From Manis javanica (Eukaryota; Chordata; Mammalia; Pholidota; Manidae): a DNA stretch of 64,000 nucleotides. Every line of letters starts with the position of its first letter. The first letter of the stretch is position 1. Made by a program: the position numbers and the translations under genes. Shown here one piece after another: positions 1 through 16,394 of this stretch. The stretch spans positions 114,404,991 through 114,468,990 of the forward strand of contig NC_133166.1 of the NCBI RefSeq assembly GCF_040802235.1, read 5' to 3'. The notes below the pieces were generated by a model, which saw nothing but the letters and a program-made list of their open reading frames with translations, made no database searches and was not told where the DNA came from.

Positions 1-1119
1 TGGCTCACCACAACTCATCCTTAGAGCTGGACGTCAATGTCTGTCGCTGCCCACCTCAGGCCCCTAATGTCCTAATAGCACCCTGCAGGTTTTCTTTTCA
101 GCACATTCTTATAGTTGCAGTTATGTACTTATTTAAAGTCTATCTCGCCCTTTAGCTGGTTAAAGTCCACAAAGCCATATCTGGTTTGTTTCCCACTGTT
201 CCCCAGTAACTGGAGCAGACTCGATGCTCCAGAAATAGTCCATAAGGATTTATTTACTGCCGAAGCGCACAGGTGTCCTACACCTGCCCTGTTCCAGCTG
301 AAATCGTCTCTCCTTCTCCTGAAACACACTCTGTGCCCTGCTGCCCCGAGTGAGCGTCAGCAGCCACTCTGTCCAGACGGTTGCATTGTCTGTCCTTCAT
401 ACCCCAGTTTGATGTTCGTACAAACCCCGACAGCTCTCAGAAACTCCTCCCGCCTCCCCCCCTGCCCCGGCATCTCCCTGCACCGCCCCAGTACAGTCCT
501 CATTCCCTATTGCTGACTGTGGTCCCTCTGCTGGGCTTTAATCTGCCAGTTCACCCATCCTCCTGGTCGGAGAGCGTCCACATGCCGGCCTCGCTGCTTC
601 CCGCCCTGCACACCTTCGGAAGCTCTCCTTTTCCCATCTGAGGGACGCGAGCACACTTGCTGGCAGATGACCCAGGGCCCCTGCACCTGCTCCGGGCCTG
701 CCTCCCCTCCCCCAGCCCCTCCCCTCCCACTCAGCCCCACAGAGCGCTCTGCTGTTCCTTGCGTGGGACATGGCCCTGTGCCCTTGCACGTTCTCAGCCT
801 CTGCACGTTCTGGTCCCTCGGCCAGTCCTCGTCCTTCCTGCTCCCCGTGCGTGTTTCCGGGCAGCGCTCCTCTGCCCAGGTAGATGTGTTCCCTCCTTCG
901 GTACATGCGAAGCCCTTAGTACCACTGGCTCCTCTCAGCACAAAGGACGCTGCGGATCGTTACCGATTTTCTGTCTTCCTCTCTCAGGAGATGCTCAGCT
1001 CTGGAGAGTAAAGCTGCTTCTTGTGTTTTAAATTCCTACCTGCCCCACACTCACCAGAAGCTGCCTATGCCTCATGCCCCAAAGTCACCCTGGCACTCAC
1101 TGCAGACTTTGCTTTCCAG
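1..1119. other. gene-free stretch, probably intron of the BMAL1-like relic
   Basis: No coding exon is recognisable here. The stretch ends at a well-formed polypyrimidine/AG acceptor (AG at 1118-1119) of the first BMAL1-like exon, so it is best read as the remains of the preceding intron. It is CT-rich with the look of old L2/MIR-type interspersed repeats, but no family could be assigned. The preceding BMAL1 exons (bHLH, PAS-A) are not seen and would lie left of the window if they exist. Confidence 0.4.
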
Positions 1120-1529
1120 CAGATCGGAAACGCTTCTGCACAATCCACAGCACAGGCTACCTGAAAAGCTGGCCACCCACAAAGATGGGCCTGGACAAGG
1201 ACAACGAGCCAGACAACGAGGGGTGTAATCTCAGCTGCCTCATCGCAATTGGACGACTGCATTCTCACGTGGTCCCACAACCGGTGAACGGGGACATCAG
1301 GGTGAAATCTATGGAATACGCTTCTCGGCGCCCAATAGACGGGAAGTTCGTTTTTGTAGACGAGGGGTAAGAGCCTCCATGTTTCCCTCAAACAATGATG
1401 ACAGAGGATTCTCAGCCCTGTAGAGCAGAGAAGACTGGGCCATCAGCTGGCTTGCCTAAGTATAGAGAAAGAGAGCTTCCAATCATAAAATAATCATGGG
1501 GATGAAAGGACAGTGTAGGGAATATTAGT

Positions 1530-1674
1530 AATATTGTAAAGTCTTTGTATGGTGACAGGTGGTAACCACCCTTATTATGGTGAACATTTAGTGACATGTA
1601 TAATTGTCAAATCACTATATTGTGTACCTGAATCCAATATATTGTTTTTCAACTATACTTCAATTAAAAAAAGA
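1530..1674 (+). mobile_element. L1 3' end fragment
   Basis: The run around 1590-1665 (an AATCACTATATTGTGTACCTG-type string and a CAACTATACTTCAATTAAA tail) is the usual 3' terminus of laurasiatherian L1 elements, followed by A-rich and GA-rich sequence. It sits in intron 1 of the BMAL1-like relic, so it inserted in, or was copied with, the block. The 5' limit is uncertain. Confidence 0.55.
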
Positions 1675-1929
1675 GAGAGAGAAGGAAGTAATGGGAATCT
1701 GTACTAAAAAATGAGACCCATAAGAAGATCATCATAAATACAGGGATTTTCTCTATCATTCTTAATATAAGTAAAAATGTAGAGACAATTAAGTAGGGTG
1801 GCTTGATGTCCATGGCCAAAAGAGAAATAGCAGGCATAGCGTGCTGAGCATATAGAATGTTCCGGGACCATTACTGTGATTAGAATTCTGGCTGTAGGAC
1901 TTAAATTCCCATAAGAATTCAGGAATATC

Positions 1930-2270
1930 TAGCCCCAGGCTGCCCAATGCAGTATTCATTGGCTATAGTAATCTCATATGGCTATTCAGTTTTAACTTAA
2001 TAAAGTTAAAAATTCAATTCCTCAGGCTCACTAGCCACATTTCAAGTACTCCACAGCACATGTGGCTAATGACGTAAATATAGGACATTTCCGTCATAGC
2101 AGGAAGTTCTGTTGGACAGCTCTGTTCTAGTCCAATCTCATTTTTTACGGATGGGGAACTGAGGCCTGGCTGGAAACTGGCCTCCTCCAGGACTCCCAGC
2201 TGACTGGTAGTAGACCTGAGCTAAGAACCCAGATGCCGCAAGTGTTCCACTGCTCTCTACTTCCTCTTTA
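1930..2270. repeat. old hAT-type DNA element fragment followed by MIR-like sequence
   Basis: 1930-2120 contains the family hallmarks GCCACATTTCAAGTACT, CACATGTGGCTAATGAC and GTTCTGTTGGACAGC. The same element lies in opposite orientation at 56045-56205 inside PITPNM1. 2125-2270 has a MIR-like core (GGATGGGGAACTGAGGCC). The exact subfamily name is not certain. Confidence 0.5.
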
Positions 2271-3179
2271 AGAATATTCACAGGCCAGTAGTTTTTCCTG
2301 CTATTAGAAATAGTCACTAAATGCTAGACAACGAGACAGCTGATTTTCAAGGCCCTCGCGGCCCCCACCGCTGGCGCATTTGGTGTTCGGTTATCGTGAT
2401 AAGAAGTAGGCAGTGAAACGGAGGTTTTGCACTGGGGTTTAGATTCTACCACATTTTTATACAGCTAATAGAGTTCCCATTTTTAAACCTGAAATTTGAG
2501 TTCTTGTGATAACAGCCCCTTGGAAGGCATCTTTGCTCTGTTTCTATAGCCTTGGTTAATTTTTTTTGCATTAAAAAATAATCCACCTAGTAAGGCCTCT
2601 GAAAATCACCCAGCTTTGGCCTCATTCTCAGTGGCTGTAATGGGGTTCATCCAGCACGGAGATGCATTTGTCTGAATGGCTTTTTCTTTTTTTAAATAAT
2701 TCCCTTCTAGAGCAACAGCTATTTTGGCATATTTACCACAAGAACTTCTAGGCACATCATGTCATGAATATTTTCACCAAGGCAACACAGGGCATCTTGC
2801 AGTCACAGGCAAGGTAAGCTGGGCTGTACAAAAGGCCTCAACTGTAAAGAATCCCCTGCTTCCAGACGAGCGACACCCACCCCAGGCGACGTGGGGGGCA
2901 CCGGCACAGGTCCTCAGGTGCAGATGCCTGTGAGAGGAGGCTGCTGCCCCCGGTGCCTGCTCGTCCTCCCACAGGTGCCCCAGCCAGGGCAGCTGTCTGT
3001 ACACAGGCCAGGGCAACTTCTGGAAAGCACCTTTTGTTCAGAGGATTTACCCAGACCCTGTAAAGACTCAGTACGGCCCAAACAGACCTAATTCTCTTTT
3101 TCGTAAAATCCTACACTGCCTCCTGTGTTTTCCTCCTGACCAAGGGCACAGTCACGTACACAGCCTCCTAGAAGGAAAC

Positions 3180-3815
3180 CAACACCCGCCCCTTCCCCTG
3201 CATCATGGTCCCCAAGTCCTGTTCATGTACCTCAGACATGGATTTCCAAAGCAGCCCCTTTCGCCGCCTCCGCTGACACACCCCTGCGCCAGGCCCTTGT
3301 GCCTAATGACCATGACAGGCCCCCAGCAGGCCCCTGTGCTCCTCTGTGATCCGAGGCCGTGTTCCATAGTTACCCCATTTATGCTGCAATAGCTCAAGCC
3401 TGATAATGTCATGTCCCCGCTCAAAACCTCCTGACTTTACATTTGAGCCCACATGCCTCTGATGGGCCCTCAAGACCCTCCGCCTCCTGGCCCTGAGCCA
3501 CCCGCTCAGCCTCATCCCTCCTCCGTGCCTACGGAGGCCCCGTGCTGTGGCCACTCTGACCGCCTGTCCACTCCCGCTCGCCCGCCACTCCCGCCCCGCC
3601 CGAGGCCCCATCACTCTTCAGGAACTGCCGAGGGCTTCCCTCTCTCCTCTTGGCAAACTTGTGTTCACCCCTCAAGGCTCTCATGTCTTGCTCTTCATAG
3701 CTGCTTCTCATTCTTATCCTGAGGGCAGGGGTCACTCCTGTCTCCTCTTTCATCTTCAGTGCCTGGCACATGAAAGGGCTCGTGACATGTTTGTTGCATA
3801 AAAGAATGAGGTTTG
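3180..3815 (+). repeat. L2 LINE fragment
   Basis: The stretch has the typical order of an L2 3' end: CT-rich text, then a CTGAGGGCAGGGG motif and a CAGTGCCTGGCACATGA motif followed by GTTGCATAAAAGAATGA. It fills most of intron 2 of the BMAL1-like relic. Boundaries are approximate. Confidence 0.55.
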
Positions 3816-5285
3816 AATAGGTGAGCGGGACATCTCTGGATTTGGATGTCCTAAAAATGCTGTCCTGCCCTCGGGCTTGGCGATGGAGAAGGAACGTGGG
3901 CCCTTTGGGGCGGTGCGTTCTTGTTTAGGGTGTTCCCTTCAAGGCTGACCCCGGTTAGAAGTCTGCCCTGCAGTCACTTATCCCCTAGAGCCTTCATTTC
4001 ACTCTGAAAAGTAGCAGCAGGTTCACAGATGAATTGAAAGGCTCTGAATTAGACCCTGAGACGCAGCCTGTTCTCTGAAGTGCCCGGTCCCTTGGCTTAT
4101 TAAAGAGCGATGCACAGGAGCCTGAACACGCTTCAGGAGTTGGTTAGTTTAATATATTAGTCCGAATAAACAAAAATGTTCATAATTTCTTTGCATTTTC
4201 AGTTTTACAGAGAAAAGATTACAACTAACTGCTCTCGGTTTAAAATCAAAGAGGGCTCTTTCATTACACTACGACGTCGGTGGGTCAGGCCCCTGAACGC
4301 ATGGACCGGGGAAGCAGAACCCACTGTCTCAACCAACACTGTTGTTTTGTAAGTGTTTTTCCTGTATCAGAGGCTCCTTGGCTTCAAAGAGAAACGCCTC
4401 GGGCTCCTTCCCTGGGAAAGGGGGTGCAGGCAACAGCAGCGTCATACCCTTTGATGTCACCGTGTTAGTATCCCGGGAATCCCCGGGTCGGGGGAAGCCA
4501 AAAGGTGGTTCTCAAAGGACAAGATTCAGTGCTCATATCGCGCAGGCTCCTTGTGGAATTGCTCCAGGAAACAGGAACATTTCCTTCCCAGTAAAGCAAT
4601 CAACCTTTGAATCCTTCAGGCGCTGCATACTGGGCATGCATCGGTCCTGCAGTGGAGGGAAGGGTTGACAATCCGTTAAAGGCTCCCACTGGCCTTGGCT
4701 GAGGCTGGGTGGGTGTCCATGCCCACCAGGCTGGTGGCCTGAGCACTGGCAGCTGGAATGTTTTCTGAAAGGTTGTTACCTGCTAGTTGAGCAGGGAAGG
4801 GAAGGACCCCCTCTTTGGCCGGGCCTGCTCCCCACATCTCCTCCCCCATGGTGTCCAAAGCCCCACCTGTGGCCGAGCTGAGAGAGGAGCTAGGGCAGGG
4901 TGCACAGCAGACCAGCAGAAGAGGAGGCCTTGTGGCAGGGGGCTGCTGCAGTCCCCACCTCTGCTGGGCTGCGCTCCACGTGACCAGGAAGGTCCAGGCA
5001 GGTGGTGAGGCCAGAGACTGGGAGGCAGTGAGTCCTGTTACCAAACAGCGAGGAGACCCATTGAGCCTCTCAGACACTTCATTTTCTGGCCTGCCCAGGT
5101 CCAGAGTAGATACCGGACACCTTCGCCAAGGTGAAAGGTGCTCAGTTCTGAGCAGGCCTGACTCACGTCTCCTTATTGCTGGGATGCCCACAGAGCCAAC
5201 GTCCTGGAAGGCGGGGACCCAACCTTCCCACAGCCCACAGCGTCCCCCGCAGCACGGACAGCATGCTGCCCTCCGGGGACGGTAA

Positions 5286-6774
5286 CTATGTCCTGCAGGG
5301 GCACTGGGGCTTGCCCAGGAGTAGGTGCTTGGGGCCCACATGCCCTCCCCGAGCCACCACATTCTGTGTGACCAGGGGGGCCTCAAGGGGCCGAGCTCTG
5401 AGGATGCCAGGGTCTCACTTTCCCTGTTAAGCCGGGAATGCTGGGAGCTCATTTCTGCCTCTCCTGAGGCTGCCTGGACCCGGAAGCCCTTGAAATAGAG
5501 AATTCCTTGCTCCTCTGTTTCCTTGCCTCTGTGTTGCCCAGCGGCTGTGCTGTGCAGTGCTGTTTGGGGCCTGCCGCTGCCTCCTGTGGTGGGAGGAGGG
5601 TGCCTGCCAGCCTGGGCTGGGCGCCACACCCGGCGCAGCTCCCGCCGGGCTCAGCCTCGGACCGGCTCTGCACGTGACCCGTCCTTCCTCAGGACGGCCT
5701 CTGCCTGCGCGGCTTCAGCCCCTGCCTCGCTCCATCCACGACCCCCCCACCCCCCAGTCTCTCTCTGGCGCCCCAGATCTGTCTCTCCAACTGCCTAGGC
5801 AGCGCCACCTGCAGGTCAAAAGGCACCTGGAATCCAGCATATCCAAGCCGAGTCTCTGCTCGGCCACAGCTGGTGGGCCAAGCCGGGAGCCTGACTCCTA
5901 CCTCTCTCCCGCTACGTCTACGCATGAAATCCTGTCCCTTCCCTCTCTAACCTCTCCGTCGCCACTGTCACCTTGCCCCCCTCGTTGTTGCCTGGATTGC
6001 TGCAGAGAGCTTCTCGGCCCTGGTCTCCCTCTTCCCCTTCCCACCTCCATGCTCCCCCTCGCGCCCCTCCTCCATGCGGGGGACTCTCTAAACCCAGCGC
6101 TACGTCCATGCCTTTCTATGTAAAGTTCTCTGGGCTCCTTAACCCCTGCTGGGTGCTGCCCAAGCCTGTGGGTACCCAGGGCCTTCATGATGGGAGTGGT
6201 TCTGCCTTCCCACTTCCCCCTGTCACCCCATCATCATTCATGAGGAAGCTCTCAGAGTGGTCTCCCAGGTTTTGTCCTGCCTCAGGGCCCTTGCATATAC
6301 TGGTTGCCGTGCCTGGAATGCACTCGCCCCCTTACCTCTCTGCCAGGCTGATTTATACTCCCCTCAGACTGGACGAGCCGGGTGCTTTGTGCTTACCTGC
6401 CAACCTTAGCACGCTTTGCTGTAGACAGTGTTCACCTCATCTGTCTCCCTGTTAGACTGTGAGCTCCTTGGGGACAGGGGTGCTGGCTTATCTCTCTGAC
6501 CCTGGATCAAAGCGCAGTGGTATTCGTGAAACACACATGGAGTGTGTGAGGGGAATTAGGTGTATCAGGTCAAAGATTTAGCCTCTGGTCCTGGAGGGGA
6601 CGTCAGCCTTTTCCTGCTGGAAGGGCTCTTCCTGCCAAGCTCTGGCTCTAATGTTCCCTCAAGGCACAGCCCTCAGGCTGAACTTCCAGGGGATCATGGG
6701 ACGACCTGGTTGTAGCACATAATGGCATTTCTTCCTTGGTTTTCCCCTCCCACCCTCAGATTCCTTTCCTGTAG
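5286..6774 (+). repeat. intron of BMAL1-like relic, largely L2 LINE (about 5900-6540)
   Basis: No exon lies between the donor at 5282 and the acceptor at 6774. The stretch from about 5900 to 6540 resembles an L2 3' region, with TCAGGGCCCTTGCATA, CCGTGCCTGGAATGCA and a GACTGTGAGCTCCTTGGGGACAGG-like segment. The GC-rich part at 5290-5890 shows nothing assignable. Confidence 0.5.
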
Positions 6775-6916
6775 GTGGCGCAAAGAGGACCCACGCTGCT
6801 GTTCCAGGGGCTCCAGGGGGAACCAGGGTGGGGGCAGGAAAAATAGGTCACGTGACTGCTGAGGAAATCATGGAAATCCACACGTAAGCAGCCCTGTCTG
6901 GCTGCTCCCTTGAGCA

Positions 6917-7135
6917 AGTGGTTCTCAAACCAGAGCATTTGCCCCCTAAGGGATGTTCTGTAATGTTGAGACATTTTTGGTTATCATAATTGGGTGGGAG
7001 TTTGCTGCTAAAAATCCAGTGGATGGAGACAAGGGATGCTTGTGATAAACACCCTACAGTACCCAGCCTCCTCCCTGCCCCCAGCAGAGACCTTTCCAGT
7101 CTAAAAGAGCAAAAGTGCTGAGTTTGAGAAATCTT
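6917..7135 (+). mobile_element. MER20 (hAT-Charlie) DNA transposon relic
   Basis: It begins GTGGTTCTCAAACCAGAGCATTTG and continues with GAGACATTTTTGGTTATCA, a GTGGATGGAGACAAGGGATG motif and CACCCTACAGTACCCAG, ending TGCTGAGTTTGAGAAATC. This order matches the full-length nonautonomous MER20 consensus as I recall it. It lies in the fifth intron of the BMAL1-like relic. Confidence 0.75.
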
Positions 7136-9051
7136 GTCTTGAATAAAGATGCCCAACCCAAGCAGGCCAGGGCTGAAGGGGACTCTTTGGAGGCTCCACT
7201 TTGTTACTACTTTGCATGTGCGTCAAGGGGCTTCCCAGCAAGGACAGATGGACACAAGCCTTGCAGGACTGCAGCAGTAAAGCTGTGAACTGCCAGCGAG
7301 GGGCAAGCCACCCCAGAACATTAGTGCCTCTGTCCCAAAGCTGCTAGGGTGCAGTGGAGACCACAGGCTACCAGCTAGTAACAGCAGCTGTCCCGGCGGG
7401 ACTTCTTTTCCATATGAAAGAGAAGGGAAGCAGTTCACCAGAGCTTGCGTCCTGGGCCTCTCCTTGGCTCTGCTTAGGAGATTCACTTAACTTCTTGGTC
7501 TCTGTTGACGTAAAACATAAGAGTTAGGCAGTTATCTCTATCTCCCGAGGGTCACTTTAAGACTGTGAGAGAACTCAGGAAAATTCCCAGAACAGAAACT
7601 GACCATATAGAGAGTGCTCAAAAATTATTAAATCTGAGTCTTTAAGAGCAGTCATTGAGAGAGAAGCAGTTATTGTAGGTCCATTTGAATGTGGGGAAAA
7701 GAGAGGGTGATAACCAGGTACTTAGGAATGCGAACAATGGAGCATAATCATAGGAAAGGAAGACGTTACTTCTCTTCCAGGTCGCCCCTGGCTTGATCCT
7801 CCCGTGAGCATCAGAGGTTGGCCACGAGAGGCCAGTCCGTCCTGTCTACCCCTACAGAGGGAAAGCAGAGGGCATGCTCAATAACCCCGGAAGGAGGCCT
7901 CTCCTGCAGGGAAGACCCTGTCCAAGAGAGAAATCAGGAATTAAGGACGATATATTGAAGAAATAAGTAATGATGAAAAGGCAATTCCTAGATGGGGAAC
8001 CTGGGAAAACAGTGGTTTCATGAACATAAATAGGGAAAGGTGGGAGACATTCAGTAATTTTTCAGTAAGCAGCGAACAGTCACCTGCGTGTGCTCAGATA
8101 TATGGTGCCTAGTTGTGTCCTGCCTCCGAAGAGCTGTGATCCAGGAGAGAAAGAGAAAGCTTGCTCACAAATGCACAGAACTAGGCAGTAAAGGCCAAGG
8201 GCCCAAAGACTGCTGGGCAGTGGAGGAGGGGCCCTCGGGTGACCCAAAAGCTACCTCCATCCTCTTGGGAGCCGAGAGCCTGGTGGTCACACAGCTACAA
8301 TCCTCTCCCTAGACTCTAGAGGTCAGCGTCCTGCTTCCTTTCCTGAGGCCCCTGAGCCTGACAAGTCGGTGCGGATTTGTTTCTAAGTCACTCCTCTAAA
8401 CTGACTCTGCTGAGAAAGGCACTAACTGAAAAGGCCTGGACCCGTTGTTTCTCCCCTGTTGCCTTGGAAAACTGCTACCTAACCCTGGCCTCATTCTCCC
8501 CTCTCCCTACGGGCACTGCTGCTCCTGCACGGCTGCTCTAGGTGGGGCTGAGCCCCAGCACTGCCCATTGCTGTGCATTCTAGTTCACGGTATCAAAGAC
8601 AGAGTTTGAACTTCTAAAGTCCCCTCCAACTCTGAGATCTAATTTCTGCGAGGAAATAAAACGGGCCACTTACTTGAAATTCATCGACCTGAAATCCAGA
8701 CCCTGATCCAAGGGCTTTGTCAGTGTGGTCATTGACCCCAGGGTCTGCGTTCTAGATCAGGTACTTGTAGGGTAAACCCAGCTTAGCACTCGTTTTTGCA
8801 GATACATTTTTATTGCAACACAGCTATGCCCGTTCATTTATGTATTGTCTATGGCTGCTTTCAAGTTCCAGTTGCTGTGACAGAGACCACGTAGCCCGCA
8901 GAGCCTGAGATCGTTTCTCTCTGGCCCTTTACAGGAAAAGCCAATCCTATTCGAGATCTTCATCCTTCTTCTCACCCTCACCCCTCAACAAAACGCACAC
9001 TCCGTTGAAAGCAAGGCAGGCGATGTAACTACCTCCTCTTTTCTCTGACAG
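7136..9051. other. last recognisable intron of the BMAL1-like relic
   Basis: No coding exon was found. The interval contains an old DNA-transposon-like piece at about 8785-8945 (TTTATTGCAACACAGCTATGC, TTGTCTATGGCTGCTTTCA, TGTGACAGAGACC, GGCCCTTTACAG), a hAT-type motif series seen genome-wide in mammals. The rest is not assignable. It ends at the acceptor TTCTCTGACAG (AG at 9050-9051). Confidence 0.45.
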
Positions 9052-9144
9052 AGCAAGAGGGTCATCACCTTCCCGCTGCGGCCCCAGCCCACGAGCATCA
9101 CAGGCACACGGCCCCCTGACGCCTCCTCTCCGGCAGGCAAGGAG

Positions 9145-11159
9145 GTAAGGCTGCTGACTCTTAGACAAAGGCCCTTCCTAGTCTAGACAGCCTCCTGCCC
9201 AAGATCTGAAATGCTGGGGTGGGAGTATATAATTACTGTTGTGGTCGCTGAAACAGGTTGGATCCTTTTTCCCACCATAAGGCGAACGCATCTCTGTGAG
9301 TCTAGGTACAAAGCATACCAGTGGGGTTAGAGAGGTTTGCTGACATCCTTAGAGGATGTATCCCTGGGAGTAGGTGAAGGCAGAAAGCTCATTCTCAGGA
9401 ATGGGAGTCACCAGTCTATTGCCTTGAGGGAGCGATGCAAGATCTCCCATGGGGGACGGGTCGGTGAGCTCCTCACACAGAAAACTGTCCAGGTCTATGC
9501 CAGGAGTTTCCAAGGGGGGAACATCATTATGTTAGTGCAGCTCCAGAAACAGTCACACAGAAGTGATGTTTTGCGAGGCAAGCTGGACTTTTGCTGCTGC
9601 AGAAACGTGGGCATCCAGCACCTGGGTTGTGATAGCATTGGGTACAAGTGGCTTGTCAGTCACAGCCCTCATGAAGGGCTGGCAGAAGACTACATACAGC
9701 ACAAATAGGCTTAGAGACCTCCCATCTGTTTTTATCTTTCCCAGAGAATTTACAAGTCTAGTTGGTTGTAAGTCGTAGATATATTTATAGAACCAGGTGT
9801 AAATATAGGTCAGGAAGACCCCAGGGCCAGCATCTTTGAACAGTCATCCCTTCCCCCATCTCCCCAAACATGAGTAACTCACATAAATGAGGCTTCTAGG
9901 GCACAAGCTGTATCAGAAACAGGACCTCCGAGGCTCAGGTTACTGGGAGCGGCAGTGGCGCCCGTGGGATGGGTTGGGGGACAGTTAGTAAGGGGAGGGG
10001 AAGGTCAGGATTCCTGCTTCTACCGGGGCAACTTCACCTCTGTTTGATATGAATCTTCTGTAACAGTTTCTATTAGAAAAAAGGTTTTGCTCCCCACAAA
10101 GAGGTTTGAAAGTCAAATTAATGGGTAAGAGCACAGTCGATGCAAGATAGACGTGCGTTTGAAGCCTGGATTCGCCATGTGCCTGCTATGTGGCCCGGTA
10201 CGATTTTTAAGCCCTAGTTTTCTGTATAATGGGGTTAATATAAGTTAGGACAGCCAGTATCTTTGCACATTAAGTCCTCTTCTGAGATGGTATGTGTAAA
10301 AGCACCTGGCCTGTGGTAACAACTTAGAAAATAGTCTGGGCGAGGTACACCCCTCGCCCTGCTTGCAGCCCCTGCTGTTCTATTACACCGCCAGTTCCTT
10401 CACCATCTCCTTAGAGTTGTTTCCCCTTTTCTGTTCTCAATTCAACTTTTATACACTTGACTTCCTGGTACTACCAAGAATCCCACTACTCTGTTTTGAA
10501 ATGGTATCATTCCGCATAGTGCTTAAATATTACTAAGGAAACTTTAATACGCACTGTCTCATCTTATCCTCACAAGTTTATGTGACAAAATCCAGGCTCC
10601 CTCACGTTCAATGAGTAGCCCAGCATTTGCTCCTAAGTATGGCTCCAAATGAAATTTGTATCTCCTGACTTCCAATTCTTTCCACACCAACAACTGCCAG
10701 AGATCTCAAAGTATACACCACATCACCAAGCCCCGAGGATTTTTGAGGCACTTAGGGAAAATTTTGCCTTTGGGCTTATATAAATGGGTCTTGGAGAAGA
10801 AATTCTGAGCGTGTTCTGAGTCCTCAGCAGCAGGACTTTGACAGAGCAGCCTAAACAAGATGGAGTTAGAAATGACAGCAGCATTAAACAGTAACCAGAG
10901 CCCCACGCTTCAGCCTTTCCCAGCCGCTCAAATTCGGCATGTCCGAAAACTGAGCTGTTGACCTGCTGGTTGTTTCAGTCAGGGCCAAGCTCCCAAGGGG
11001 AGGCTGTGAGCCTCATAGGTTTCAGGAGAGTCCTGGCTTCCAGAAGCACCCAGGAAGGTTCAGGTAAAGTAGCAGTTCCGTCAGTGTCATCTGTGGTCTT
11101 TGGGGGAGCGGGGCGGGCAAGATCCTTTCAGGTGTCTGCAAGCTCAAAACTATTTTCAT

Positions 11160-11160
<1 letters not shown>
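9145..11160. other. gene-free stretch 3' of the last BMAL1-like exon, with a MIR
   Basis: The final two BMAL1 coding exons would be expected here in an intact gene but were not found by eye. About 10125-10345 is a MIR (+): TAAGAGCACAGTCGATGCA, then CCTGGATTCGCCATGTGC, TTTTCTGTATAATGGGGTTAAT and a GTAAAAGCACCTGGCCTG tail. The remainder is unassigned. Confidence 0.45.
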
Positions 11161-16390
<5,230 letters not shown>

Positions 16391-16394
16391 GGAA

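Larger units (their letters stand above)
1120..9144 (+). pseudogene. BMAL1 (ARNTL)-like unprocessed pseudogene, six exons with introns
   Basis: Six separated blocks read as consecutive exons of the circadian transcription factor BMAL1: 1120-1366, 2711-2813, 4203-4348, 5194-5281, 6775-6883 and 9052-9144. Each is bounded by AG and GT. The first encodes ADRKRFCTIHSTGYLKSW and continues to GKFVFVDEG; the second ATAILAYLPQELLGTSC; the third KITTNC, FKIKEGSFITLR and STNTVVL (PAS-B core); the fourth ANVLEGGDPTFPQ; the fifth AKRTH, GAGKIG and AEEIMEIH; the sixth matches the stretch that in human reads SSPLNIT to PDASSP. BMAL2 fits worse. Against recalled human BMAL1, exon 2 lacks 4 bp and exon 3 lacks 5 bp (net in frame), while exons 4 and 6 each lack 1 bp, so exon 5 is read out of frame into a stop. 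The last two coding exons were not found. Introns show an unprocessed copy, not a retrocopy. An intact BMAL1 elsewhere in this genome is assumed. Confidence 0.88.

Noticed and set aside
1120-4348. BMAL2 (ARNTL2) rather than BMAL1 as the source
   Set aside because: KSWPPTKMGLD, PDNEGCNLSC and SHVVPQPVNG match BMAL1; BMAL2 differs at most of these positions as I recall it.
4676-5629. 317-codon open frame on the minus strand
   Set aside because: It overlaps an intron and exon of the BMAL1-like relic, has no recognisable domain and is explained by GC-rich composition.
1120-9144. The BMAL1-like exons as the functional gene of this species
   Set aside because: Single-base losses in exons 4 and 6, a stop in exon 5, missing final exons and unusual substitutions in invariant PAS-B positions.
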